Source: Adiantum capillus-veneris
Lineage: Eukaryota > Streptophyta > Polypodiopsida > Polypodiales > Pteridaceae
Direction of reading: 5' to 3'
Assembly: GCA_014529385.2 (NCBI GenBank)
Contig: CM043944.1
Span: 52,265,268-52,329,267 of the forward strand
DNA: 64,000 nucleotides
Position numbers and translations under genes: made by a program. The notes beneath the pieces are model-generated. The model was given only the letters and a program-made list of their open reading frames with translations, did not search any database and was not told where the DNA came from. Of the stretch, positions 10,691 to 22,799 are shown piece by piece. The first letter of the stretch is position 1. Each line of letters starts with the position of its first letter.

Positions 10691-12500
10691 GTATGTTGAT
10701 TCTTCCGCTATAGTCTCTAAAGGTCTCCTTTGATTTATGCTCTCTTTGGTGGCTTCTCTATTGAATCTCACCCAAAGTACCAATATTACCTAACACCCTA
10801 CCAGATCTCAAGTTCATAATGGACACAAGCAATTAGAGACAGATACTTCAAACCTAGAATGATGTTCTTCGATTCAGACACGGTGCTTCTAAGATGTGCC
10901 TCCTCTCTTTTTGCCAAGGCATGATTTCTTGCACAACAACACTTCCAACCATATAGTATTCCACAATTGTTAGCCCGAACTCATAAAATCTCTATCAATT
11001 CATATCAACAACCATTGGATACACTCAATGAGCCAAAACCATGTGAATTTTGTGCAAGTTATCTTAGGTATGCCGAAGATGGCTACACCCTTTTTGTGAG
11101 AGGAAATCTAGCTTTGACCACTTAAACGGGGCTCTTATGGTCTACAAATGCTAACCCTGGTGTAATCAAGGAAATCACTCTTTTGGTAAAGGTTCCATCG
11201 TTGGTGTGTTGAAGATAAATTATCACTATTCCAAGAAAATTTTGCCCAGTGTGATTTTCTTGAGTTTTTACATGTAGTTTCAAGCCCCTCCACTAAGTTT
11301 CACAAGGTTTGATCTTTATGTGAGTGGTTTACCACCCCTTTTTTTCTCGTCTTGAAGGTTTCCAACTGTTTTGGTGTTTCCAACCCTGGCATAGCTCCAA
11401 AGTTGTTCAAAATTGTTCAAAAGGTGTACATTGCTCCAATGAAGCTATGTCAATTGAAAATTTTGCAACATTCATCCTCTGGTGGGAAATCTTTGGCACG
11501 CCGAAGATATCATTTTTTTTTTTTGCAGATTGACTTTCCCAAATGTTTTAAGGCTTATCTATGCTCTGATTTCAATGTTTAGCCAAAAATTGACTTTACT
11601 TCCACGATTTTCTCTCAAATGAAAATTTTTACCAAATTTGAGTCCGACCAAGTTTTTCTAAATGATCCAAATTGTACCAAAGTCACTAGGGAAGGTCAAA
11701 TCAAGTTGGTCTTTGCAGCTGGAAAATGAGGTTTCCCATTGACACCTTAAGCCCTTCCATTTGGGGAAGGGGGCAGTGAGAGAGAGTTGTATGCTTGCAA
11801 ATAAATAGACTAAATGTTAGATATTAGCCAAAAAATGTTGATGAACATTAAACGTCTTCTGCAACAAATAGAGAAGGGTCATATGGAAGAATGAAAATCT
11901 TGTGTAAAGATATCATGCATAGAAGGTAGATGAATATCTAAAATCTTGTGTAAAGATATCATGCATGGAAGGTAGATGAATATCATGCATAGAAGGTAGA
12001 TGAATATCTAAAATCTTTATAGTATATTTATTATTTTTGGCTTCGTGTTTGTAGATTCATGGAGCACAAGGAAAATGAGCTGAACTTACCACCAATGGAG
12101 TTAAAAGAAAGAGAGACCTATAAATTTATCTACTTAATCACGCAAGTTGAAAGGGAGAAGTTGAAAATCTCTACCTTTCATAGATGTAGACTTTTTGTCA
12201 TGAAAAATCAATCAAAGAGACATTTTATTTCAAAAACACTTGCTCAAATGACATGTCTATGTCTCATGATACATTTCTGAAATTGTATACAAAGTAAAGT
12301 AAGCTCTAACCACGGGGGATTCACTAGTAATAGGGGGACATCACTTGCGTGCAACAAAATTGTCATTTTAACTCCTACATATGGGACCTTCCTATGTAAA
12401 ATCTATCCATTTGGTCTTAGAAAACTGCCCTATTGTACACTCACGTGATACCATATGGTAACGCTTAGTGAATGTCTTGTGGCTCTAACTCACTTCCATC
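10691..12500. other. stretch without a recognisable gene
   Basis: The part next to 10690 may hold decayed protease or gag sequence of the minus-strand Gypsy relic (NIILGLKYL near 10850 on the minus strand), which I cannot confirm. The rest is AT-rich, with a short tandem repeat at 11886-12025 and small ORFs without recognisable features. Confidence 0.5.
11886..12025 (+). repeat. short tandem repeat, about 2.5 units
   Basis: A unit of about 46 bases beginning AAAATCTTGTGTAAAGATAT and containing CATGCATAGAAGGTAGATGA occurs twice head to tail, followed by a partial third unit (ATCATGCATAGAAGGTAGAT). Confidence 0.8.
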
Positions 12501-12503
12501 TTA

Positions 12504-12556
12504 ATTTATTTATTTTTTTCAAAACTCACAATTGTGAGTGGTGGTTGTATTAAAAT
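12504..12556 (-). repeat. SINE-like family, 3' end copy S1
   Basis: On the minus strand the copy ends CTCACAATTGTGAGTTTTG followed by an A-rich tail. It is one of four related pieces in the window (others at 12585, 15996 and 34343). It lies back to back with copy S2. Confidence 0.55.
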
Positions 12557-12584
12557 GTCACAAAGAGACGTTTGGTCTATTGGA

Positions 12585-12682
12585 GATGTCATGGCTCGGC
12601 ATGAGCATGACAAGAATCTGTATTTTTTTTGGTTTGTCGATATAATCCACTCACCATTTGTGAGTTTTGCACAAAAAAAAAA
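12585..12682 (+). repeat. SINE-like family, copy S2
   Basis: About 98 bases: GATGTCATGGCTCGGCATGA at the left, a T-run, ATAATCCACTCACCATTTGT and a final A10 tail. It aligns along its whole length with copy S3 (15996-16093). The GGCTCGGCATGAGC box is vaguely like a Pol III B box. Bases 12695-12727 carry an inverted piece of the same box (GCTCATGCCGAGC), making the locus partly palindromic. Family identity is unknown. Confidence 0.6.
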
Positions 12683-12899
12683 TCACAAAGAGATTACAAA
12701 GCACTCTCATGCTCATGCCGAGCTTTGAGGGACATAACGTTAAACCAGAACTTAGACATACCCTTTCTCAAGTCCTTAAATGGTAGAACTCGACCATATG
12801 GGGAGAGTTACCTAATCAATCATCTGAGTTATACCTTTTATTTACCACACATATTATCTCCTTACTCTCCTGTACAATCTTTGAGAATCTAGCCACAGA

Positions 12900-14840
12900 G
12901 AGGTCGTTATGGGATACACGGCAATTCATGGCCTTCCAAATATTGCTGAAGAAACAGTATCTGACAATTTGAGTACAGATAAGCATTGCAGAACTTCAAA
13001 AGTGCTTGCCATTGAGGCACGTATCCTTCTTGAAAAACCCTATCTTCCACGTTCTTTGTACCCATTTGCACACTTTTCCTGCTAGGCCTCTAATAGATGA
13101 ACCTTCTATGAACATGTGGGCGAGGTCTTCACTAGCCAATCTGCACCCTCATGAACATCTACTAGACCCGATATCCTGTGCTTGTATCTCAACACCTATC
13201 GACAAGGCCCCCTAAAGAACCTTCCACAAAAACATCTCCATAAAAGTAGGTCACTGTGGAATCAAATGTTCTTCATGACCTCCATCCATCTAGCTTCCGT
13301 CCATTGCTTCTTCCACTGCTTGTTGTATGGGATGAACCAATCCTCCTCGTGTATCAATGCTTGGTAAATTTCCTTGGTATGAGGTTTAAAGAAATGACTA
13401 CTAAGAGGCCACTTCCAAACTTTTCACTCAAAAGTAGATTCACAAATCGACATCACTATCCTAACAAAGCCTTCTAGTAAGCTATTAAGAAGAAGCTTCT
13501 TGATTTCATTGAGTTGAAACTGGACTGCCACCTAGTCAATGGATTTCTAGCACTTGTTATTTCTATCCCAGAAGCTGCTCAACCAATGGAGTCCTCTATT
13601 GTTGATCCTTCTTGCAGATTCTCTCCAATAAGGGTTCAAGATAACACCAACAGCTTTAGACAGCCAAGGGGACTAGTGGTGGCAGATGGAGTTCTAGAAG
13701 TACCTCGTCAATTCGCCCCATTCCAGTATCCCTGATTTTCTATTGCACTTTTGCACTAGCTCTCCTGTGATGCCACCCAAACTGAGGCTTGACCACTTCG
13801 GGGCTAAAAGTTTGTTGTGAACCTCAAGCCCTTTCCACTGACCACCACCAGAGCAAAGTTTTTCATTATGTATCATATCCTTGGTGATGACAGCCCAAGA
13901 CTGGTCTTGTTTTGCACTTTAGACCACAAACTTGGCGCATAGGGCCTCGATAGGAACTGCATGGTTGAGAATTTCCAGGCCACCTTGGACCACCAATCGA
14001 GCGATACTTTCCCACTTTGCCCATTGCCACGACGATGAGGATTTAGTGTTGTTCCTCCACAAGAATCTTTTGACACGTTTCAAAAACTCCTTCTAGTTGG
14101 ACTTGGCTCTTTTGAGGAGTGGGATGGTGAAGGCAATATAGGGAAGCATAAATGAGTTGATCACTCTGACTTGACTCTAGAAGGGAAGCAACACAAACTC
14201 CCATCTTCTCTTTTTTTTTGGATCTTCTCGAGGACCCACTGGAACCCATGCTTGTGTGTAATGTACATGTCCACCCCCAAGGGGGCGCCTAGATGCCAAA
14301 ATATCCTTCCTTTAGACACAGTCTCCCCTGACCAGACCGATGGATCAAATGTATCATTTTCTATCATAGATATCAATCTAGAATTTTCAATACTACACTT
14401 TGATCCTTCCTAAGTATCTGCGAGTAGGCTTTCAAAAAGAGGAGGGAGTCGTATGCAAAAAACTTGGCCAAAGCTCGTCATTGTCGGGCAAAGTTAAACC
14501 TTGAATTTCCCCTCGCTCAGCAGCAGCTTGGAGCATCATAATTAGAGGATGCGACCCAATATGAAATAAAAGAGGGGCCAAGGGGCACCCTTTCTTGATA
14601 GACCTTTTGGCAAAGGAGCCCACAATTCTATCATTGAATAAGAGCTCAGAATGGTTGCCTGCACCGATAGTGTCTATGAGTCGACAGAGGCGAGACCCAA
14701 AGCCCAGTGTTTTTATGACATCTTCAATAAGGACCACATAATCCTATCATAGGCCTTGTCCAGGTCAAGCTGAGGTAAAATACACTCTTGCTTCGTGAAG
14801 GCTGCATACTCAATGGCCACCATTGCCGTCAAGTTATTGT
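12900..14840 (-). mobile_element. LINE 3' part (RT to zf-RVT), 5' truncated (LINE A)
   Basis: On the minus strand from about 14840: LDLDKAYDRI (RT motif), EDVIKTLGFGSRLCRL, then KKGCPLAPLLFHIGSHPL (14737-14432). Next come the post-RT region (STFDPSVW-like, RIFWHLGAPLGV), a section matching LINE C (KGLEVHNKLLAP, then ELVQKCNR, 13876-13694), and a zf-RVT-like region (WKVL, AEDLAHMF-type, WVQRTW) at about 13340-13000. No ORF1 or endonuclease is present and several frames are needed. 5' truncation is usual for LINE insertions. No poly-A tail was found at the 3' end. Confidence 0.8.
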
Positions 14841-15995
14841 CATATATTGATCTTCCTTTGATAAATTGTTTTAAAGATAGTCGCTAAAAACAAGAAATTA
14901 TGCAAACTCACTTTTTTCATGAATATTTTTTCTACTTGTCCTCTCAAGCTCATTCTTCTACTTACCTTTATTTTGGCAGTGCACTGTAGACCTTGCATTA
15001 TTGCTACTTTTTTTTTATGACTAGACATAATTTAATGTTGATTGGTTAAAGGTTGAAAAGTTGTTGTAACTAATCAACAATGGGATAGGTCTAAATTGAG
15101 AAAAAGCCACGAAATAGACATGTTAGTATGATGCAAATGTAAAAATGGACATCCAAACAAAATGATGTGTGCAATTGTTGACCCTAAATCGGATGGAGTC
15201 ATACAAGGATAGTCCTTTGTAAACCTTTTTGGGGATAAGTTGCACATGCAATGCAAGGCTATGCATGTGATAGCTTTAGTAATTGACATAATCTTGATAA
15301 AAATGAAAAGATATTAAGGTTCTGTAGGAAAGAAGCATGTGTGTAGAGAAGAGGCTGGATGCTTGATTCTTGGCTCGGGGCCAAAACTTGATGCATTTGT
15401 GGATGCTTTGAGGCTTTGTTGGATAGTGTCTCTCCCATTTTCACTCCCATATGAGGGATAATTGCGTACAAGCTATTTTCGTGTAGTCTCCTTGCTGTGA
15501 AGAGGGGATATCCCTCTTTCTTTTGCATCTATGGCCCTTAAGCAGTCTTGATCAGAAATTTCTTTGCATTTTTCCTACTTCATATATTTTTACTTTTGGA
15601 TATGGTATGGTTCTTGATATCTATCTTTGCAAAGATTATGGTAAAGATTTTTGAATGTGCATAGAAGGGAGTGATAATGTATTCTTCTTGCGGAGTTCAA
15701 TCAATAGGTTTTTGCACTTGAGCTACCAATTTTATGGGATCAAGAGGGAGGCTCTTATGAGAAATAATAAATCTTTGGTATTGGATTGTCTCCATCTTCT
15801 CTATGTTTTGTTTTTATCACATTGCATGGTGTAGTAGAGACCAACATCCATAACTATCACATGTTATTGTGCCCCATACTAATAAGATGAGATCTCAAAA
15901 GAAGGACAAGATTATGGACCTTGTGTGTCAAGGAGGAGGGGGCAGGTTGATAGGGATGGCTGCCTTGATAGCCGATGTAATTATAGTCCCTGGAT
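14841..15995. other. stretch without a recognisable gene
   Basis: AT-rich, with only short ORFs. A minus-strand ORF of 89 residues (15528-15259) has no recognised motif. I see no repeat structure or RNA gene here. Confidence 0.5.
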
Positions 15996-16093
15996 GATGT
16001 CACGGCTCAACAAGAGCATGACAAGACATTGTAATTTTTTGGGATGTTCAATATAATTCACTCACAATTGTGAGTTTTGCTATTAAAAAAAAA
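15996..16093 (+). repeat. SINE-like family, copy S3
   Basis: Matches copy S2 collinearly: GATGTCACGGCTCAACAAGA, then GCATGACAAGA, T-rich middle, ATAATTCACTCACAATTGTG, AGTTTTGC, then an A-rich tail. It is bounded on the right by the tail and has no recognised left limit. From 16094 to 16753 I see no gene. Confidence 0.6.
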
Positions 16094-16753
16094 CAGATGA
16101 GAGAAATTTTCTTTGATTATCATATTAGAAACCATTTGGTAAGTAGTTCAAGACCATGGAATGATTGGGAATTGAGCCTTCCTACGGAGAAGCAAGTAAA
16201 GATGTGGAGCTATAGCAAAAAGTTGAATTTGCTACACATCTAAGGTGAAGATGCCTTGAAAATAACTATACTCAACAAATTTTGACCAATTAATAATTTG
16301 CTAAATTGAAATTTCTTGAAGAAGAACAAATTCATTTCTTCCTTACATGGTAGCATCAAAGAAAAGGTGGACTTGAAGGATCTAGGATACACAAAAATTC
16401 CTTTTTGAAAGTTTTCCAAAAGGAAAATTTGAATCCTTTTACACTATTTTTCCCAAAATCTAGGTCGAGAACAGGCTTTTCCATGAGACTTGGAAGTTGT
16501 CAAGCAAGGTGAAGAGATGAAGAAGTGAGGAGACTAGGGTAGCTCAAAAATAGGATGCAAAGGAAACTTCGAATGCAATACAAGGAATGGGGAGAAGGAG
16601 AGGCGGATGATAAAGGTGAAGCACCACTGGATCTAGGTGGCGAAAGCAAGGAGCAAACGCTAGGAGCACAGGAGAAAGATTGAACTCAAGGATTTTAGCT
16701 TGTTCAAGTGCAAATGGTGTATAGTCATTTGAAGGATCTGAAGAAGAAGAGGG

Positions 16754-17040
16754 TGTTGGAAATATGCCCAAAGGAATATATGCAAAAACGAGAGGAGGAA
16801 GGAGAAGCCCAAGGGCACACAACACTACTAGTAGTATTAATTAATGTGGTAGTGCAAAGATAAGGCGTGCCCCAGAATGATGGGTTACAGGAACAAATCC
16901 CCTCTTGGAGTGCTTGGAAGCACTCTTTCCAACGAAACCCTTGCCATACAGTTGCCCTTCCAATGAGACCCTTGTCATTCTCCATGCATAAATTAGAGAC
17001 ACTATTGTATGCATTTCTTTTTAAACATGCCTAATGCAAT
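16754..17040 (+). repeat. Copia-like LTR fragment
   Basis: TGTTGGAAATATGCCCAAAG at 16754 closely resembles the start of a widespread plant Ty1/Copia LTR type (TGTTGGAAATATGCCC). About 220 bases on is CATAAATTAGAG, possibly TATA-like. No primer site or coding region follows directly, so this would be a solo or truncated LTR. The right end is not defined. Confidence 0.4.
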
Positions 17041-18319
17041 CTTTTTTTTTTTTTTTGCCTTTATGGCTGCCACTATGGTGTTTCCACCATAATTAATAGA
17101 AAATATTTTGATTTACTGACAATTGCTAAATTAAGCTTGTTGTATATCTTGCATAAATAGATAAATAATGATTTCGTTCTCAATTTTGACATAGTATTGA
17201 GCCTTGCTCTTGAAGCTTTGGTCCACATCATTGCTCAAAGGTCTATTTAGTTGACTAATATTTAATGCAAAACTTTTCTACTTTAAGATGTTTAATATGT
17301 GTAGCTCTGCTCGAAGGAATTTGCTTACATCGTTGTACGCCTTTGCTAGCTTGGAGAGCCACAGGAAGCAAGGCTCAATTGGTAGTGCTACGATGGATAG
17401 TGATCACAATTTGTTTTCTCCCAATTGCGATTATAGTCACTTTTTTGGCTTGCATTTCCTTTCAGCATAGTTTTTTCAACTTTAACAACGATTATTATCA
17501 TTGTGAATCTTTTGTGTGGAACCCTAGCCCGCTTGGACCAAGCCCCGCATTAGTGCTCTTTTGCCACTACCCCCCTTCCGCACTGCGTTGCTCCTTTGCA
17601 GGGGAAGTAGTGGAGATTGAGATACTACCCATGGAAGAGGATATCATCAAATTCTCTAAAATGCTTGCGGTTAGAAAATTGTTGTCGAGAATGAAGTAGT
17701 ACCGATGGACAAAGGGGATGGGTCGACCTTGCGACCCTCGTTCGATGTCATAATGATGGGTGTTGCTTCATCAAGGGATCCGACCACGGGGGATAACAAA
17801 GCTTTGTCAATTGAAAAGGCTCCCTTCGCTGAAGAAAAACAAAAAATGATCAACCAAACAGAAAAAGAAAAAATGATCGACTAGACTGCTTAAGGAACCT
17901 TAAGGATGGTGAGCCTCAGGGTTAGATCTATGTGAACGGAAACAAGGTAGCAAGCAATTCTGCATCTCTAAACCAGGCATCTCAGTCACAAGCATTCCAA
18001 AGGGTCCTAGCTACAAGGACTGCGCTAAAGCCCCGTAAGGTGCATCATTAAGATGGAGGCATTGAAAAACTGAAGATTGTACAGGTTCGGCTTGAACAAG
18101 ATCTCAAAGAAGTTAACAAACATATTGGACTCTGCCCAAACGGTAACAAAAGAACTTGCTCACAAGATGAATGTAGTGGGTTCTTCGAAGACGAGTTGGC
18201 AGAGCGGGCCTTCAGTGCTTTAAAGAAGTCTCTATCACAGCAGGTGGAGATCGTAGAGGCTATTATTGTGGTGATTTTCCCAGCTCTAATAAAGAAGCAA
18301 CTAGCCATGCAAGCTAAGC

Positions 18320-19182
18320 TTATGCTTTGTATTTGGATTCAACGTGAGAGTCTCACATAGGTACTATTTGATTCGATGGCTTCAAGGACCACAAATTCCT
18401 GGGCATGGAGGAGCAATTGAAAACACCTCCTACCTAGCCAAGGATTTATGTTCAATTAGATTCAAAGTGGTCTCCAACGTGTCAAAGATCCTTGATAAAG
18501 GACCCCTTTTATTTAACAAGAGTATTGTCTGTGTGGTACCATGGGAGCCAATATTTGACTCACCAAAATACGTCAAGTTTGCGGGATTGCCTAGCTGACT
18601 CTGGGATAACCTTCGGATGTTTGCTAGTCATCTAGGTACCCCCTTGTTTGTTCCTAACAAGAGAGGTTTAGGTAGGTACTCTAATTGGGTCTGTAGAGGT
18701 TGGAACGTGTCTAAGACACCACCCAAGAGCATGGTGATCAATGTTAGAGCTGGGTTGATAACTATTCCGCTCAGTTTTTTTTTTTTTTTTTTTGGACTTA
18801 CTTTGGGGCGTGTTTTGCGTGTTACAAATTTGGTCACTTTGCCAAGGATTGCCCCAAGAAGACTAAAGTGAATACTGACTCTGCAACACAAGTCTCCAGT
18901 GAAGGGGACGGAAACCATGTTCCTATTAAGGAAATCGCAAGGGAAGAGAACGAGAAACATCTGACAAGTAACAAAGAGTTAAGTTTAGGGGATAAAAAAG
19001 AGGCTATGATTTGCAAACAAGGTGGACACCAAGATGCAGGAGAAGACTTTGGAGAAGAAGACCTCACACTGCAAATCCCCGGGTCATGCAATAAAAATGG
19101 GTTTGTTTTTCTAGCTTCTACAACTAAGTTTATGACAGTGACAACTACATTGGTTCTGCAAGTCAGAGGGCCAAAAGGGTAA
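18320..19182 (+). pseudogene. LINE B ORF1 (DUF4283-like, CCHC knuckle)
   Basis: A DUF4283-like stretch reads GPLLFNKSIVCVVPWEPIFD, then KYVKFAGLPS, a stop, then LGTPLFVPNK (18440-18660). A second section (ARIC-like, PPKSMVINV) leads to a T-run at about 18777-18793 and a CCHC knuckle C-FA-C-YKFG-H-FAKD-C at 18811-18852, in a different frame from the part before the T-run. A Lys/Glu-rich tail runs to 19182. Plant LINE ORF1 proteins bind the element RNA. Frameshifts and stops make it non-functional as written. Confidence 0.7.
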
Positions 19183-19393
19183 AGGAAGTGGCAAGGGATT
19201 CCATATCATTTGAGGCTGCAAGAGCGAAATTCTCTACTCCACCCCCTGCCTAACTAAAAAGGAGAACATGTGTCATCCTGCTTCACAATCCCTTTGCAGT
19301 CCCCCTGACTTGGAACTCCCAAATTCTCTTGGGACCAGAGATATGGTGACTGGACAAGGGTCGAGATGTTGAATAATTATTCCCTCTCCCCCA

Positions 19394-20220
19394 ATGATAA
19401 ATACTCTCGCTATCCACTCTTGGAATGTGAAGGGATTAAAGACCCAAAAGAAGAGTGCCCTCTTCTTGGATAAAGTTAAGAAGGAGAAAGAAGCCAATTG
19501 ATGGGCCATCCAAGAGCACCACCTGGATGCCCATAGCAAGAGAGAGAAGGCTTTAGGAAACATGATTGTATTCTATGGAGAAGGAAGTGACGGACTCAGT
19601 GGAGTTCTACTTATTGTAGACGCAGAATTGGAGCCAAAGATGGTTCTCAACCACCCATCCGACAAAGTCCTTATGGGCGTTGAAATGCAAAGGATAGAGA
19701 TAAATTTTGGATACATGTCAGAGATACACCTATAAAAGGAGAGAGGCTGATGGTTGGGGATTTCAATATGGTAGAGAAGAGGAGGGACATAACACGTTCC
19801 GCCAGTATGCTGGTTGGCACTGAAAAATCTAAATGGCTGAGCTTGTGTGAGAAGTGGGCTATGGTTGATTTGTAGGAGGTGGGCCTCTGGAACAACATGC
19901 CTGGATTCATCTACACAAGTCTCTAGTATTCTCCCACCGTCTTCGGGCTTGACAGATGTTATTGCTCTCACCATGCTAACTAGATCGCGTCAATGCTAGA
20001 GATGAAGGTGATCTCAACAAAAACCCTATTGGATCACATGTCCTTGCACATTAAACTCAAGAAAGCTAACGGAGAGGGGCAAACCCCGAAAGGTGAGAAA
20101 AAGCTTCTTATAACAGGGTTCCTATCGAGGAAGTGTGGCTAAATCAACGACCCATGGCACTAGATGAACAATCCTTGTATGGAGATTGGGAAACAGAGTA
20201 GCCAAGCTTATCAACAGCTT
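19394..20220 (+). pseudogene. LINE B ORF2 endonuclease domain
   Basis: The ATG at 19394 begins MINTLAIHSWNVKGL, as L1-type endonucleases do. AIQEHHLD carries the catalytic Glu, and GDFNMVEKRRD (19756-19788) the conserved Asp-Asn pair. The Trp codon before AIQEHH is TGA, and further stops follow. LLDHMSLHIKL may correspond to the SDH motif, with Ser and Asp not obvious. The domain nicks target DNA to prime reverse transcription. The RT domain is absent here. Confidence 0.75.
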
Positions 20221-20225
20221 CAACA

Positions 20226-22035
20226 GTGTGGACATTGCCTTCATACTTAGGTGAAAATGGAAAAAACTTATTGGTGTGTAAAGCTACAAAATCAAATAGA
20301 CCAAAGCAAACTTTGGACGTGCTAAACTTGCAGTCTATTATGTTGACTCCTATTCAATTCACAATCATATTGGGTGAGTTGATTAAGATACGACCACATC
20401 TATGGAAGAATCTGCAATTTACCATGGAAAAGATGGGCTTGAATGGGATAACCCAAGAAAACTTAGAGGAATTGCAAAACGAGGACGTGTGGGCTAAAAT
20501 TGTCAAATCCGTATCCATGAACAAATTTGGAAATTGTTGTGAGGGGAATGAAGGAAAACGACCCTTTTGGTACAATCCAATGATGTGTCAACCACAATTG
20601 TTTTGGATAGCGGAGCAGGCATTTACATAGCAACAAAAACTGTCTAGGAGGCCTTAGAAAAACCAGCAATTAGACAAACACAAATGAAATTGCAACTAAG
20701 CAAACATGCACATTGAGAAACCAATGAGCTTACTAGAAAATGTAATAGTTAGCTCTTGTGGAATTGACTACCATAAGACTTTTGCCATTGTAGATTTTGG
20801 GAAAAAATTCAATTATGAAATCATCCTAGGGAGACCTTTCATGAGACAGATATGATTGATCCAAGATTAGGAAAATGATTATCTTTACTTGAAACAAGTT
20901 GGATCAATTTACTCGGGTAAATTTGAAGGATCACTCTTACAGAATTTCGATTCAAAAACCTCAGCAAAAACTAAACTACCATCATGGATACCTAAAGACA
21001 CTCCAATTTGGATGTGTGGAGCTTCCAAGTCTAGCAGTTTACAAAGAGAAGAATGCATATTAGACAAAGAGGTAAACGATCCCAAATATATACCTAAACC
21101 ATTTTTTGAGCATCTGCTCGAACCGTTTGAGTGGACTCAGATTTTTGGCTACTATGGATGTATGCGTTATCGAATCGACACCCACACACTTTTGTGATGA
21201 TGAGCGATATACCATAGTTTCTATTTAGATTGTAACTATGGAATTGATTGAGAAGAAACATGTTTTCTCTAATCATTACTATGATACCACAAATGAGTTA
21301 GAGGAGAGACGCTCACATCGAAGGAAATGAATTTTGGAAAAGAACATGTAAGGGCACAACTTCTACTCAGGGGAGGAGAAGAAAAGTTATTTTTAGTTCA
21401 AATCAGCATCGTAGACACCATCAAAGGTAATAATCACAAAAAATGGAAAATAACATGAAAAGGAAACAGTTGAAACCAGTGACGACGGGAATCAAAACTC
21501 AGTTCTTGATGATGATAGATGCATCAGGTTTGTGTCAAGGACAAAATAACGGGGAGATATCCATCCATGAAAACAGGGATCGACGCACCAAAACAAGATA
21601 GAAATTTGACAAGCTTGATAAGACTTAGGGGAAAGAACCTTCAATGACTAAAACTGAGCATAAAGCAAAGTATAACGAGTTGAAACAGACCTTGACAGAG
21701 GTATGGATAATTGAAATGAAGTCAGACAGTGACAAACCTGAAGCAGTCAATGTTCCTTTTCACTACAAAAGATACACTTTGCAAGATTGACGAATCATAA
21801 TGGAGCAACCATTACACCAGTCAACAGAATTGGGAAAATCCTATAGGGACCTGAAAATGCCAAACCAATTGACATAGGAGAGCCAGGAGAGGACTTGAAG
21901 ACATCGTATATAGCTATAGATTTGAATGAAGAAATTTTCATTTGGACGTTAAAAGAGTAGTGGGATGTTTTGCCTGGTCCTATAAAGATCTCAAGGGAGT
22001 GGATCTTGAAATATGTTTTTATCATGCTAATGCTC
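20226..22035 (+). mobile_element. degenerate Ty3/Gypsy remains: protease and RT N-terminus
   Basis: The stretch begins with a gag-like or linker region (QFTIILGELIKIRPHLW). The protease motif LDSGAGIYIATK is at about 20599-20634 and ILGRPFMRQ at about 20825-20851. Much linker follows. At 21958-22020 the frame reads CFAWSYKDLKGVDLEIC, the conserved stretch just ahead of the RT domain of many Gypsy elements. The RT itself does not follow; at about 22036 the sequence changes to a gag-like piece. Many stops and frameshifts are present. Confidence 0.65.
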
Positions 22036-22382
22036 CCTCAACCACTCAGAGCTTCTACACCTCAGCCTCCACCTCCATCCAGCAATAGCAAAGACCGCTT
22101 TGTCCTCCAACTTGCCCATCCAATCAGCCCATTTTCTGCTACAGTTGTGGGGAATATGGGCATATGTTCAAAACAACGCACATCTACGTATTCAAGCCTA
22201 AGTCAAAGCCAACCTAAATTTACGTTTCCCAAAATCAATTTGATAGCAGTTAGCACCATCCCTTGGCTGTCATTGTCTACTCATGTGTTGAACCCTAATG
22301 ACAAGATCCAGCGAGTAGACGAGCCCACGAGTGTCCTCACATGGGACCGGTGGGCATCCCTACCTCTCAAACTTCCAACAAG
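22036..22382 (+). pseudogene. Gypsy gag fragment with damaged zinc knuckle, left of CACTA
   Basis: One frame reads FCYSCGEYGHMFKTTH (about 22130-22180), a CX2CX4HX4C knuckle whose last Cys is Thr. A Ser/Pro-rich linker follows. The reading is cut at 22382 by the CACTA insertion and appears to resume at 31671, leading to a protease at about 32070. It is oriented like the preceding RT fragment but lies after it, so two elements are joined or nested here. Confidence 0.55.
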
Positions 22383-22411
22383 CACTACAACAAAAAAAGG
22401 TGTTATCGACG
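22383..22411 (+). repeat. CACTA left terminal inverted repeat
   Basis: CACTACAACAAAAAAAGGTG followed by TTATCGACG. The first 10 bases and the TTAT-GACG block match the right end read on the other strand. Target duplication AAG is at 22380-22382. Confidence 0.9.
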
Positions 22412-22560
22412 TATATAGCGACGCTTAATGTCACTCTACGCGTCGTTATATGCGTTCCTGTGAAACTGTCGCAAAGAGCATCGATATACGCGTGGAAAGG
22501 GTTTATTGGCGACGCAGATAGCGACGCTTATATAGACGTAGATAGCGACGCGGCTATCGA
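22399..22560 (+). repeat. CACTA left subterminal repeat region
   Basis: ATAGCGACGC occurs at least twice exactly, with a further ATAGCGACGCGG, plus relatives such as ATATACGCGTGG and CTACGCGTCG, in both orientations. CACTA transposases bind clustered subterminal motifs. The right end (31505-31650) has the same motifs. Confidence 0.75.
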
Positions 22561-22581
22561 TGACCATAACAGAAAAAAAAA

Positions 22582-22672
22582 TTCTTGGGCAGAGGGCAAG
22601 TAGCCTGGCCTGTGCCCAGTGAAAAGATGGACATAGCCACCACAGCCAGACTTCTTGCCCTCTGCCCAAGAA
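22582..22672. repeat. perfect 19-bp inverted repeat with 53-base loop
   Basis: Arm 1 (22582-22600) is TTCTTGGGCAGAGGGCAAG and arm 2 (22654-22672) is its exact reverse complement. The loop contains further complementary bits (GGCC, GGCTGTGGTGG-like). It lies just inside the subterminal repeats. It could fold as a stem in RNA or be a remnant of a small fold-back insertion. Confidence 0.9.
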
Positions 22673-22799
22673 AGCGAGCAGCACCAAAATCAACCGTGCT
22701 CCCGCAGAAATTTCGGCAGAGTTCCCTTCGTTTTTACATAAACTTTTCAAAAAAAAAAATCATGTATACGCCTCCTACATGCTATCCATGTAGGATCTC

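Larger units (their letters stand above)
17590..20220 (+). mobile_element. LINE 5' part: ORF1 and endonuclease (LINE B)
   Basis: ORF1 with a DUF4283-like domain and zinc knuckle is followed by ORF2 starting with an APE-type endonuclease; no RT follows. The match stops near 20220, after residues typical of the region just behind the endonuclease (INDPWH, MNNPCM). LINE C at 35.75 kb resumes shortly before the RT. The 5' end is uncertain and placed in a GC-rich stretch near 17590. Bases 17041-17589 show no gene that I recognise. Confidence 0.75.

Noticed and set aside
16544-16985. Overlapping minus-strand ORFs as a gene
   Set aside because: They cross the start of a Copia-like LTR and have no recognisable domain.
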